Below, piece by piece: positions 9,194 to 17,250 of a DNA stretch of 64,000 nt. A program made the position numbers and the translations under genes. The stretch is from JAEUMY01 sp031394355 (GTDB lineage Bacteria > Pseudomonadota > Gammaproteobacteria > Burkholderiales > Usitatibacteraceae): assembly GCA_031394355.1 (NCBI GenBank), contig JANNSU010000054.1, forward strand, positions 1-64,000, written 5' to 3'. Every line of letters begins with the position of its first letter. The first letter of the stretch is position 1. The notes beneath the pieces were generated by a model. It did not search any database. It was not told the origin of the DNA and was given only the letters and a program-made list of their open reading frames with translations.

Positions 9194-10237
9194 TCAGCGA
9201 GGCATGAGCACCGTGTAGTCTAGGTCAAGGACAATCAGTTCCGGGGGTATGGGCACCGACTCCGGTGCAGTATTCTTGAATCCTGTCATTCTGAGACGAA
9301 GGGCGCCAAGATCTTTGCGTAGTGGCCAAGCTTCCAGCACGGTTGTGCGGGCATAGAGCGTATCGCCGGCAAAGGTTGGGTTCTTGTGCGTGCCACCGTT
9401 GATGGCCACCCAGCCCAGTGCATTTTCCAGCCCATCATGGGAGAGCGCACGGCAAATCGATATGACATGCCCCCCATAGACCAAACGCCGGCCAAATGCA
9501 GTGTCAGCCATATGGCGCGCATCGAAATGCACCCGTGCCGTGTTCTGGTAGAGCTTGGTCGCGAGCGTGTGATCGGTTTCGTCCAACGTCATGCCGGCGG
9601 GATGTGAGACGGTGTCTCCGACAGAGAAGTCATCAAATCGGCGATGGCTGCCCGTGTCGTCAGAACTCAATCGAGACGGTTTGAGGCCCGCGAATATTCG
9701 CAAGTGTGCCGGTGCCACATGATCGGGCAGTTCGGGCACGGCTGTAGCCGGCGCGGGGGACGCAGCGCTCCGCTTGTTGATCATCACCCAGCGTATCCAG
9801 CCCAGCACCGGCTGGCCTGACTGGTTGAATGCTGTCGAGCGCACATAGACATTGCCGTTCTTGCCGCTGGAGTTCTCCTTGACACCCAGAATGTCGGTCA
9901 CGCAATGCAGCGTGTCACCGATGTAGACCGGGAGCAGAAAGCGCACATCCGCATAACCGAGATTGGCGACCGCGTTGTAGCTGATGTCCGGCACGGTCTT
10001 GCCAAAAGCGATGTGAAAGACCAGCAAATCATCCACGGGCATGGCGGGGTAACCCAGCGCCTGGGCGATTGGTTCGGCACAATGCAGCACGCTGCGCGAT
10101 CCTGTCAGGGCCTGATAAAGCGCTGTGTCGCCCTGCGTGATGGTGCGCGGTATAGCATGGGTAAATCGCTGGCCGGGATGGTAATCCTCGAAGAAATAGC
10201 CGGACAGCCCTCGAACGGGGACCGAAACCGGCTTCAT
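9194..10237 (-). CDS. MaoC-family hydratase, mesaconyl-CoA hydratase (Mch)-like
   Basis: 347 residues with two hot-dog halves: FFEDYHPGQRFTHAIPRTIT at the N-terminus and FDDFSVGDTVSHPAGMTLDE from near residue 208. This two-domain layout and length match beta-methylmalyl-CoA dehydratase/mesaconyl-CoA hydratase, which interconverts mesaconyl-CoA and beta-methylmalyl-CoA. The neighbours on both sides are CitE-like CoA-ester lyases, the partner activity for that substrate, which supports the assignment. A palindrome copy (9690-9701) in the linker between the halves is read as RIFA. A general MaoC enoyl-CoA hydratase is the alternative. Confidence 0.8.
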   Translation of the reverse strand: MKPVSVPVRGLSGYFFEDYHPGQRFTHAIPRTITQGDTALYQALTGSRSVLHCAEPIAQALGYPAMPVDDLLVFHIAFGKTVPDISYNAVANLGYADVRFLLPVYIGDTLHCVTDILGVKENSSGKNGNVYVRSTAFNQSGQPVLGWIRWVMINKRSAASPAPATAVPELPDHVAPAHLRIFAGLKPSRLSSDDTGSHRRFDDFSVGDTVSHPAGMTLDETDHTLATKLYQNTARVHFDARHMADTAFGRRLVYGGHVISICRALSHDGLENALGWVAINGGTHKNPTFAGDTLYARTTVLEAWPLRKDLGALRLRMTGFKNTAPESVPIPPELIVLDLDYTVLMPR

Positions 10238-10275
10238 GAGTTCAAGTTCGCCAGATTGCGTTTCATGGCAACGGC

Positions 10276-11151
10276 TCAGGCTGCTTCCAGCTGCTTGATC
10301 ATGTCCGCCAGCGCCAGAACGCGCTTGGCGGCACCCACGTGGTGGTGCTCGACCAGCCTGCCGTTGAGCATGATCGTGCCGCGTCCTTCACGATGGGCCT
10401 GTTCCAGCGCCTCAATCACTTCGTTGGCAAAGTTCACGTCGGCCGCCTTGGGCGTGAAGGCATCATTGCAATAGGGCAGCTGATTGGGATGCACCAGCGA
10501 CTTGCCGTCAAACCCCATGTCGCGGGTCAGGCGACAGGCTTGTTCAAAACTCTGCATGTCCTTGATGTCCACACTGATTCCGTCCACCACGGCGCGTTTG
10601 TGCGCCCGACCGGCGAGCAGTACATGTGACAGGCTGTAGTGCAGGGGAATGCGATCAGGCGTCTTGCGGCCGTGCAGCTGGGTCAGAAGGTCGCTGGTGG
10701 CCATGATGAGGCAGGCGATGCGGTCGGAGGCGGCCGCTATTTCTTCAGCACGCAAGACTGCAAGCGGGCTTTCAATCATGACCATGATGGGCAGATGTGC
10801 ACCGCCAGCCGCGTCGAGCTCGGCCAATGCTTCCAGCACATCTTTCCGCGACTGGATGTTGGGGAACAGCACCGCATCGACGCCGCTTCGTGCAACAGCC
10901 TTGACATCATCCCGGCCCCAAGGGGAGTCCAGATCATTCACACGCACCACCAGTTCGCGGCGGCCGTATCCGCCCTGCAGCACCGCCTCCACCACGTTGC
11001 GCCGGGACAGTTCCTTGTTTTCAATGAGGACAGAATCGCCAAGGTCGAAGATAACCGAATCAACTTTGAGATTTCTGGCCTTGTTGAGATATCGGGTCAG
11101 GCAACCCGGTACGTACAGCATTGAGCGGCGGGGACGTAGATATGGGCTCAT
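10276..11151 (-). CDS. CitE-like CoA-ester lyase or malyl-CoA thioesterase
   Basis: A second citrate-lyase beta superfamily protein, 291 residues, not closely similar to the one at 8190-9173. The family N-terminus RRSMLYVPG, the segment DSVIFDLGDSV (residues near 30-40), the strand IMVMIESPLAV with the metal-binding glutamate (near 123) and the C-terminal SLVHPNQ motif are present. It is the first gene of the minus-strand cluster and is divergent from gntR across 179 bases. In Rhodobacter a paralogue of this kind (Mcl2) is a malyl-CoA thioesterase; which activity applies here cannot be told from sequence. Confidence 0.82.
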   Translation of the reverse strand: MSPYLRPRRSMLYVPGCLTRYLNKARNLKVDSVIFDLGDSVLIENKELSRRNVVEAVLQGGYGRRELVVRVNDLDSPWGRDDVKAVARSGVDAVLFPNIQSRKDVLEALAELDAAGGAHLPIMVMIESPLAVLRAEEIAAASDRIACLIMATSDLLTQLHGRKTPDRIPLHYSLSHVLLAGRAHKRAVVDGISVDIKDMQSFEQACRLTRDMGFDGKSLVHPNQLPYCNDAFTPKAADVNFANEVIEALEQAHREGRGTIMLNGRLVEHHHVGAAKRVLALADMIKQLEAA

Positions 11152-11159
11152 CTGGGAAG

Positions 11160-11190
11160 GCTAACAGTTCCTATAAATCATATGGTTAGC
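11160..11190. promoter_or_regulatory. GCTAAC/GTTAGC inverted repeat in the divergent promoter region
   Basis: Perfect 6-bp arms GCTAAC (11160-11165) and GTTAGC (11185-11190) flank an AT-rich spacer just upstream of the minus-strand CoA-ester lyase start (11151). It may be an operator or part of the promoter for the minus-strand cluster. A further GCTAAC lies near 11316. Confidence 0.35.
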
Positions 11191-11284
11191 AAAGAAGTTG
11201 GGCTTGATGTGGGTGACCTGATAGGCCAAATGCTGCAGTGCACAGTTTAGGCGGGCAGGCAGGCGCTGTCAATCAGAACATGTA

Positions 11285-11296
11285 TCTTATATAAGA
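11285..11296. promoter_or_regulatory. TCTTATATAAGA palindrome upstream of gntR, candidate operator
   Basis: A perfect 12-bp AT-rich palindrome lies 34 bases upstream of the gntR start, in the intergenic space shared with the divergent lyase gene. GntR-family proteins usually bind short palindromes in their own promoter, so autoregulation is a plausible inference. Confidence 0.45.
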
Positions 11297-11330
11297 CATA
11301 TGTTGTAGCGCGCATGCTAACATTCTGCCT

Positions 11331-12074
11331 ATGACAACGCCGACTCCCCTGCCGCTGGCACCCAGCTTCCGGCCGCTCTATGACCAGATAAAAATACTGC
11401 TGACACAGAGTCTGATTGCCGGCGAATGGAAGCCCGGAGAAGCTATTCCCAGCGAAACTGAGCTGGCGCAACGGTTCGCAGTCAGCCAGGGAACTGTCCG
11501 AAAGGCCATTGACCAGCTTTCTGCGGAAAACATCCTGATCAGGCGCCAAGGCAAGGGCACCTTTGTCGCCACGCATACAGCACCCCAGCATCAATACCGG
11601 TTTCTCCGAATCTTCGGCAACAACGGCGACAAGCACCACCCGACCACACGGTTTATCGACGTACGCAAGGGTAAGGCCAATGCAAACGCTGCCAGACTTC
11701 TGGATGTCAAGATTGGCACCCCTGTACTCACCATTCGGCGCGTCCTGATTTTCGCAGGTCGTCCGCATATTCTCGATGAAGTGGTGGTTTCTGCAGCCTT
11801 GTTTCCCAATTTGACACTCGAACTTGCCGAATCCTCAAAGGGATCGCTCTACAGTTTCTTTGAGACAAGCTACGATATCCGCATGATCCGTGCAGAGGAG
11901 CGCCTCTCAGCTGTTGCTGCGGACGGATTCGCTGCTCGCGAACTCGGTGTTGCAGTGGGCTCACCGCTACTGGCGATTGATCGCATTGCCTTCACGTATG
12001 GTGACAAGCCTGTCGAGTGGCGCCGCGGGCTGGTGAACACGGATGGTTATGCGTATTTCAATGAACTTGCCTGA
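11331..12074 (+). CDS. GntR-family transcriptional regulator (HutC subfamily, UTRA domain)
   Basis: 247 residues. Residues about 15-80 form the GntR winged helix-turn-helix, with PSETELAQRFAVSQGTVRKAI as the recognition region. Residues about 95-240 form a UTRA effector domain ending in WRRGLVNTDGYAYF, typical of the HutC subfamily, which senses small organic acids or related ligands. It is divergent from the CoA-ester lyase cluster and lies upstream of sdhC in the same direction as the TCA operon, so it may control either or both. In Burkholderiales a GntR gene is commonly found in front of sdhCDAB. The ligand is not evident from sequence. Confidence 0.88.
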   Translation: MTTPTPLPLAPSFRPLYDQIKILLTQSLIAGEWKPGEAIPSETELAQRFAVSQGTVRKAIDQLSAENILIRRQGKGTFVATHTAPQHQYRFLRIFGNNGDKHHPTTRFIDVRKGKANANAARLLDVKIGTPVLTIRRVLIFAGRPHILDEVVVSAALFPNLTLELAESSKGSLYSFFETSYDIRMIRAEERLSAVAADGFAARELGVAVGSPLLAIDRIAFTYGDKPVEWRRGLVNTDGYAYFNELA

Positions 12075-12215
12075 GTAGTCGATTGTCTACCGACCTGATT
12101 GCTACATCCCAATCTTGCGACAGCGACACCGGGATTTTGATCGCTTGACCTGTAAGATTCGGTCTGCAGCAAGATAGCCGTACACTCCTGCAGGCTCTGT
12201 ACATACGTTGGTCGT

Positions 12216-12244
12216 TTGTGCGGGCGCAACAAAAGTCCTAAAAT
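12216..12244 (+). promoter_or_regulatory. Candidate sigma70 promoter for the sdh operon
   Basis: TTGTGC (12216-12221) and TAAAAT (12239-12244) are separated by 17 bases, about 86 bases upstream of the sdhC ATG. The remainder of the 256-base gap between gntR and sdhC (12075-12330) shows no other clear element. Confidence 0.35.
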
Positions 12245-12330
12245 CAGGCGTTGCTGCGATGGTTGAAATCCTTCGCCATTTGCGGAACATGCCGTATTTC
12301 AGCTGCCAAACCAACCTTCCATCACTCCCA

Positions 12331-12729
12331 ATGAGCTCCTCAGACGCAAAGCCCGCAAGGCAGCGCCCAAAGTACTACGACCTGAACCTCGCCAATCTTC
12401 CCGCACCGGGACTTCTGTCAATTCTTCACCGGATAACGGGCGCGGCACTATTTCTGATCCTGATACCGACGCTGTTGTTCATCCTTCAACAGACCCTGCA
12501 GTCAGAGTTGGATTTCCAGCGTTGGAAAGCCCACTTGGGTCACCCCATGGCAAAGCTCATTCTGATTGGATTCATCTGGGCCTATTTGCACCACTTTCTG
12601 GCTGGTATTCGCTACCTGCTCCTTGACGTTCATGTCGGCATTGACAAGGTTTCGGCGCGGTCTTCTGCCAGAGCAGTCATTGCAGCGGGCTTCATCGGTG
12701 CATTTCTGATCGGAGTCTGGCTATGGTGA
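12331..12729 (+). CDS. sdhC: Succinate dehydrogenase cytochrome b556 subunit SdhC
   Basis: Membrane anchor of complex II in the inner membrane, binding heme b and ubiquinone together with SdhD. 132 residues with three hydrophobic helices; the family signature SILHRITGAALF is near residue 32 and the heme-ligand region YLHHFLAGIRYLLLD near 88. The frame is open upstream to 12208, but ATG 12331 (MSSSDAKPARQRPKYYDLNL) matches the usual SdhC N-terminus. First gene of the TCA operon; its end overlaps sdhD by seven bases. Confidence 0.93.
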   Translation: MSSSDAKPARQRPKYYDLNLANLPAPGLLSILHRITGAALFLILIPTLLFILQQTLQSELDFQRWKAHLGHPMAKLILIGFIWAYLHHFLAGIRYLLLDVHVGIDKVSARSSARAVIAAGFIGAFLIGVWLW

Positions 12730-13067
12730 AGCAAGCGCCCGTAGGCGCCCATTACGGACTGCGGGACTGGCTGTTGCAGCGAATTACAGCCGTGGTCATG
12801 ATCATCTGGACCTTGTTTTTTGCCGGGCTGCTCATCTGGTGTCCCCCGCAAGGATGGGCTGACTGGAGACAGATGTTTACAGGCAATTTTCTGCGTCCCC
12901 TGACGCTGCTCTTCATCGCTGCACTGCTGTATCACGCCTGGATTGGCATGCGTGACATCTGGATGGATTACATCAAGAGTACGGCATTGCGCCTTACGCT
13001 CCAGGCGTCCACTGCACTATTGCTGATTTTCTACTTCATCTGGTCTGTAGCCATTCTCTGGGGCTGA
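12723..13067 (+). CDS. sdhD: Succinate dehydrogenase membrane anchor SdhD
   Basis: 114-residue inner-membrane anchor with three helices. The motif YGLRDWLLQRITAVV opens helix 1, and HAWIGMRDIWMDY (near residue 82) carries the heme-ligand histidine and the Asp-Tyr pair of the quinone site. It overlaps sdhC by seven bases and precedes sdhA by nine, so the four sdh genes are one transcription unit. Confidence 0.93.
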   Translation: MVKQAPVGAHYGLRDWLLQRITAVVMIIWTLFFAGLLIWCPPQGWADWRQMFTGNFLRPLTLLFIAALLYHAWIGMRDIWMDYIKSTALRLTLQASTALLLIFYFIWSVAILWG

Positions 13068-13076
13068 ACAATTTCC

Positions 13077-14861
13077 ATGTCATTTCCGATTCGCAAGTTT
13101 GATGCAGTGGTTGTTGGTGCCGGCGGTGCCGGCCTTCGTGCGGCGCTGCAGTTGGCTGAGGCCGGGCTCAAAGTCGCCGTACTGTCCAAGGTCTTCCCGA
13201 CCCGTTCCCATACTGTCGCCGCCCAAGGAGGTGTCGGCGCGTCACTGGGCAACATGGGCGAGGACAACTGGCTCTGGCACATGTACGACACCATCAAGGG
13301 TTCCGACTATCTCGGTGACCAGGACGCCATCGAGTTCATGTGCCGCAAGGCGCCTGAAGTGGTGATCGAACTGGAACACTTCGGGATGCCGTTCGATCGC
13401 AATGACGACGGCACCATCTATCAGCGTCCGTTCGGTGGGCATTCCCAGAATTTTGGCGAAAAGCCGGTGCAGCGCTCTTGCTGTGCAGCGGACCGGACCG
13501 GGCACGCCATGTTGCACACGTTGTATCAGCGCAATGTCCGTGCCAATACCCAGTTCTTTGTCGAGTGGATGGCACTGGATCTCATCCGCGATGCGAAGGG
13601 TGACGTGCTCGGCGTGACGGCAATGGAAATGGAGACTGGCGAGTCAGTCATTTTCCATGCCAAGGCAACCTTGTTTGCCACAGGCGGGGCGGGGCGGATT
13701 TATGCGAGCTCCACGAATGCCTTCATCAACACGGGCGACGGCTTGGGCATGGCGGCACGGGCAGGCATTCCGCTCGAAGATATGGAATTCTGGCAATTCC
13801 ACCCGACCGGTGTGGCGGGCGCAGGAGTGCTCATCACTGAAGGTGTGCGTGGTGAAGGTGGCATCCTGCTGAACAAGAATGGCGAGCGGTTCATGGAACG
13901 CTATGCGCCGACCATGAAAGATTTGGCCTCTCGCGATGTCGTGTCACGGGCCATGGCAACCGAGATCAAGGAGGGCCGCGGCGCCGGGCCCAACGGCGAT
14001 TATATTTTGCTGAAGCTGGACCACCTCGGCCCCGAGGTCATCAACAAGCGCCTGCCCGGTATCCGCGAGACTGCCATCAAATTCGCCAACGTTGATCCGG
14101 TCAAGGATCCGATTCCGGTGGTACCGACCTGCCACTACCAGATGGGCGGCATTCCCACCAACTACAAGGGCGAGGTGGTTGTTCCCTTGAACGGCAACCC
14201 CAACGCCGTCGTCCCGGGCTTCTACGCAGCAGGCGAGGTCGGTTGCGCGTCCATCCATGGCGCGAATCGTCTAGGCACAAACTCGCTCACCGACCTGTTA
14301 GTCATGGGGAAGTCATCTGGCGAGACTATGGTCACCTTTATCAAAGGCGAGGCCAGCCACAAGCCACTGCCCAAGGATGCTGGCGAATATTCGCAAAGTC
14401 GCCTGGCCAAATTGGAGACCCAGACCAATGGCGAGGATGTTGCCAAAGTGGGTGACGACATGCGTCGAATCATGCAGGCCCATTGCGGCGTGTTCAGGTT
14501 TCCGGACATGCTGGTAGCGGGTGTGGAAAAGATCAAGCAGGTGGCCGAACGTGCCGACAAGTTGGAGATCAAGGACAAGAGCAAGGTATTCAACACCGCC
14601 CGCATCGAGGCGCTGGAGCTGCAGAATCTGATCGAAGTCGCCAAGGCCACCATGATTTCCGCCGAAGGACGCAAGGAAACCCGCGGGGCGCATGACCGCG
14701 CAGACTTCCATGATCGGCCTGGCTTTGTCGCCGGCAGAGATGACCAGAACTGGCTCAAGCACACGCTTTGGTATCGGGACAACAACAAGCTGGATTACAA
14801 GCCTGTCAACCTGAAGCCACTTACCGTCGAGTCATTCGTACCCAAGGCAAGGGTTTATTGA
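13077..14861 (+). CDS. sdhA: Succinate dehydrogenase flavoprotein subunit SdhA
   Basis: Catalytic subunit of complex II; oxidises succinate to fumarate with covalently bound FAD. 594 residues, the usual length. Visible are the FAD-binding GAGGAGLRAAL (near residue 14), the flavinylation histidine in RSHTVAAQGG (near 44), the active-site region HPTGVAGAG (near 240) and HGANRLGTNSL (near 395). The maturation factor SdhE, needed for FAD attachment, is encoded two genes on. The palindrome 14383-14394 is read as EYS in the C-terminal helical part. Confidence 0.97.
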   Translation: MSFPIRKFDAVVVGAGGAGLRAALQLAEAGLKVAVLSKVFPTRSHTVAAQGGVGASLGNMGEDNWLWHMYDTIKGSDYLGDQDAIEFMCRKAPEVVIELEHFGMPFDRNDDGTIYQRPFGGHSQNFGEKPVQRSCCAADRTGHAMLHTLYQRNVRANTQFFVEWMALDLIRDAKGDVLGVTAMEMETGESVIFHAKATLFATGGAGRIYASSTNAFINTGDGLGMAARAGIPLEDMEFWQFHPTGVAGAGVLITEGVRGEGGILLNKNGERFMERYAPTMKDLASRDVVSRAMATEIKEGRGAGPNGDYILLKLDHLGPEVINKRLPGIRETAIKFANVDPVKDPIPVVPTCHYQMGGIPTNYKGEVVVPLNGNPNAVVPGFYAAGEVGCASIHGANRLGTNSLTDLLVMGKSSGETMVTFIKGEASHKPLPKDAGEYSQSRLAKLETQTNGEDVAKVGDDMRRIMQAHCGVFRFPDMLVAGVEKIKQVAERADKLEIKDKSKVFNTARIEALELQNLIEVAKATMISAEGRKETRGAHDRADFHDRPGFVAGRDDQNWLKHTLWYRDNNKLDYKPVNLKPLTVESFVPKARVY

Positions 14862-14930
14862 ACATCGCGTGAGTGTGAACATAGCGTCATTGCTTGCAGC
14901 TTTTACTCTCCAATTCCCAGGTCCCACATC

Positions 14931-15626
14931 ATGAAACTCAGCATCCTCCGATTCGATCCCGACAAGGACGCCAAGCCTTACTTCAAGGATTACGACATCA
15001 CGCTCGAAGAGAGCGACCGCATGTTGCTCGACGCACTCATTCGCGTCAAAGCCGTAGACGACTCATTGGCGCTTCGCCGTTCCTGTCAGGAAGGCGTCTG
15101 CGGCTCGGACGCCATGAACATCAACGGAAAGAATGGCTTGGCTTGCATCACCAAGATCGCAGACCTCACCGAACCTGTCGTGCTGAAGCCGCTGCCGGGC
15201 CTGCCCATCATCCGCGACCTCATCGTGGACATGACACAGTTCTTCAAGCAGTACCATTCAATCAAGCCGTATGTGCAGAATTTCGATCCGACGCCCGAGA
15301 AGGAGCGTCCGCAGAGTCCCGAGGCACGGGCTGAATTGGACGGGCTCTACGAGTGCATCCTCTGCGCGTGCTGCTCGACCGCCTGTCCTTCGTTTTGGTG
15401 GAATCCAGACAAATTTGTGGGTCCCGCGGGCCTGCTGGCCGCCTACAGATTCATTGCCGATACGCGCGATCAGGCCACCAATGAGCGGCTGGACAACCTG
15501 GAAGATCCCTATCGCCTGTTCCGTTGCCACACCATCATGAATTGCGTTGACGTGTGCCCCAAGGGGCTCAACCCCACGCTTGCCATCGGCAAGATCAAGG
15601 AGATGATGGTCAAGCGGGCGGTTTGA
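14931..15626 (+). CDS. sdhB: Succinate dehydrogenase iron-sulfur subunit SdhB
   Basis: Electron-transfer subunit of complex II, 231 residues. The N-terminal ferredoxin domain carries the [2Fe-2S] ligands in SCQEGVCGSD (near residue 55) and NGLACIT. The C-terminal domain holds CILCACCSTACPSFWWN (near 145) and the later MNCVDVCPKGLNP (near 205) for the [4Fe-4S] and [3Fe-4S] clusters. It follows sdhA after 69 bases with no sign of a terminator. Confidence 0.97.
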   Translation: MKLSILRFDPDKDAKPYFKDYDITLEESDRMLLDALIRVKAVDDSLALRRSCQEGVCGSDAMNINGKNGLACITKIADLTEPVVLKPLPGLPIIRDLIVDMTQFFKQYHSIKPYVQNFDPTPEKERPQSPEARAELDGLYECILCACCSTACPSFWWNPDKFVGPAGLLAAYRFIADTRDQATNERLDNLEDPYRLFRCHTIMNCVDVCPKGLNPTLAIGKIKEMMVKRAV

Positions 15627-15627
15627 G

Positions 15628-15888
15628 ATGGACGACCGGGCACGTGATCGGCTGCGCTGGCATGCAAGGCGCGGGCTTCTGGAAAATGACTTGTTGCTGA
15701 CTCGTTATCTCGATCGCAGTCTGGCAGGGATGTCGCAGGAAGAAATGGGAATGCTGGACAAGCTGCTGCGCCTGGAGGACAACGATTTGTTGGACTTGCT
15801 CATGGGACGCTCGATGAGCAACGATGCAGATATCAATCAGATGGTTGCGAATATTCGCGAAGCGGGAGCGAATGGGCCGGACGTGTAG
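15628..15888 (+). CDS. sdhE: FAD assembly factor SdhE
   Basis: Small soluble protein (86 residues) of the SdhE/YgfY/SDHAF2 family that promotes covalent flavinylation of SdhA. The family motif is present as RRGLLENDLLLTRY near residue 14 (usually RRGMLELD), followed by acidic helices. It starts one base after the sdhB stop. The palindrome 15847-15858 is read as ANIR near the C-terminus, where the family tail is variable. Confidence 0.93.
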   Translation: MDDRARDRLRWHARRGLLENDLLLTRYLDRSLAGMSQEEMGMLDKLLRLEDNDLLDLLMGRSMSNDADINQMVANIREAGANGPDV

Positions 15889-15933
15889 TGTTGGTGAAAC
15901 ACAAGATCAAACTCAAGATCGGGAGCTAGAACA

Positions 15934-17220
15934 ATGAGCGAAAAAGGCAAGGCCACACTCTCCTACGACGGCAAGTCTTTCGATCTGCCAGTCTACGGCG
16001 GCACACATGGCCCGGATGTGATTGATATCCGGAAGTTGTATGGCCAGACGGGCATGTTTACTTACGATCCGGGCTTCATGTCGACTGCGTCATGCAATTC
16101 CCGTATCACCTTTATCGACGGTGACAAGGGCGAGTTGCTCTATCGCGGCTACGCCATTGAACAGCTCGCGACGAAGTGTGACTTCCTGCAAGTCTGCTAT
16201 CTGTTGCTCTATGGTGATTTGCCAACGCCGCAACAGCGCACTGACTTTGTAGCGCGGGTGACAAATCACACGATGGTCCATGAGCAGATGCAGTTTTTCC
16301 TGCGCGGATTCCGTCGTGATGCACACCCCATGGCTGTCATGACAGGATTGGTCAGTGCGTTGTCCGCGTTTTATCCTGATTCGATCAATCTCCATGATTC
16401 AAGCCAGCGCGACATTTCTGCCATCCGTCTCATTGCCAAGCTGCCCACCTTGACGGCCATGGCCTACAAGTACACCGTCGGCCAGCCGAACATCTATCCG
16501 CGCAACGACCTCGACTACACCTCGAATTTCATGCGCATGATGTTCGCCGTGCCGGCCGAGGACTACAAGGTCAACAACGTGCTGGTGCGTGCGCTCGACC
16601 GCATTTTCATTCTGCATGCCGATCACGAGCAGAATGCATCAACATCGACAGTTCGCCTTTGTGCATCCTCGGGCACCAATCCGTTTGCGGCAATCGCTGC
16701 CGGTGTGGCCTGCCTCTGGGGCCCGGCGCATGGCGGCGCAAACGAAGCGGCGCTCAACATGCTTTACGACATCCAGAAGCAGGGTGGTGTCGAGAAAATT
16801 GGCGAGTTCATCAAGCAGGTGAAGGACAAGGACTCAAACGTGCGGCTGATGGGCTTTGGCCACCGCGTGTACAAGAATTACGACCCGCGCGCCAAGCTGA
16901 TGCGAGAGACCTGCCATGAAGTGCTGCAGGAACTCGGCCTGCAGGACGATCCTCTGTTCAAGCTGGCCATGGCTCTGGAGAAGATTGCACTGGAGGACGA
17001 TTACTTCGTTTCCCGCAAGCTGTATCCCAATGTCGACTTCTATTCAGGAATCGTGCAAAAGGCAATCGGTATTCCGGTCCCGCTTTTCACGGCGATCTTT
17101 GCGCTGGCACGCACAGTCGGCTGGATTGCGCAGCTCAATGAAATGATTGCTGATCCCGAGTACAAGATTGGTCGCCCCCGTCAACTTTACGTCGGTGCCG
17201 AACGGCGTGACGTGAAGTAG
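15934..17220 (+). CDS. gltA: Citrate synthase, type II
   Basis: Condenses acetyl-CoA and oxaloacetate to citrate. 428 residues with the N-terminal beta domain of the NADH-regulated type II enzymes of Gram-negative bacteria, absent from PrpC. Catalytic segments are HADHEQNAST (near residue 228), GPAHGGANEA (near 266), GFGHRVYKNYDPRA (near 306) and YPNVDFYSG (near 363). It lies 45 bases after sdhE in the TCA operon. Confidence 0.96.
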   Translation: MSEKGKATLSYDGKSFDLPVYGGTHGPDVIDIRKLYGQTGMFTYDPGFMSTASCNSRITFIDGDKGELLYRGYAIEQLATKCDFLQVCYLLLYGDLPTPQQRTDFVARVTNHTMVHEQMQFFLRGFRRDAHPMAVMTGLVSALSAFYPDSINLHDSSQRDISAIRLIAKLPTLTAMAYKYTVGQPNIYPRNDLDYTSNFMRMMFAVPAEDYKVNNVLVRALDRIFILHADHEQNASTSTVRLCASSGTNPFAAIAAGVACLWGPAHGGANEAALNMLYDIQKQGGVEKIGEFIKQVKDKDSNVRLMGFGHRVYKNYDPRAKLMRETCHEVLQELGLQDDPLFKLAMALEKIALEDDYFVSRKLYPNVDFYSGIVQKAIGIPVPLFTAIFALARTVGWIAQLNEMIADPEYKIGRPRQLYVGAERRDVK

Positions 17221-17250
17221 CACGGCCCACTGAATAGTCGAGGTGTCTTC

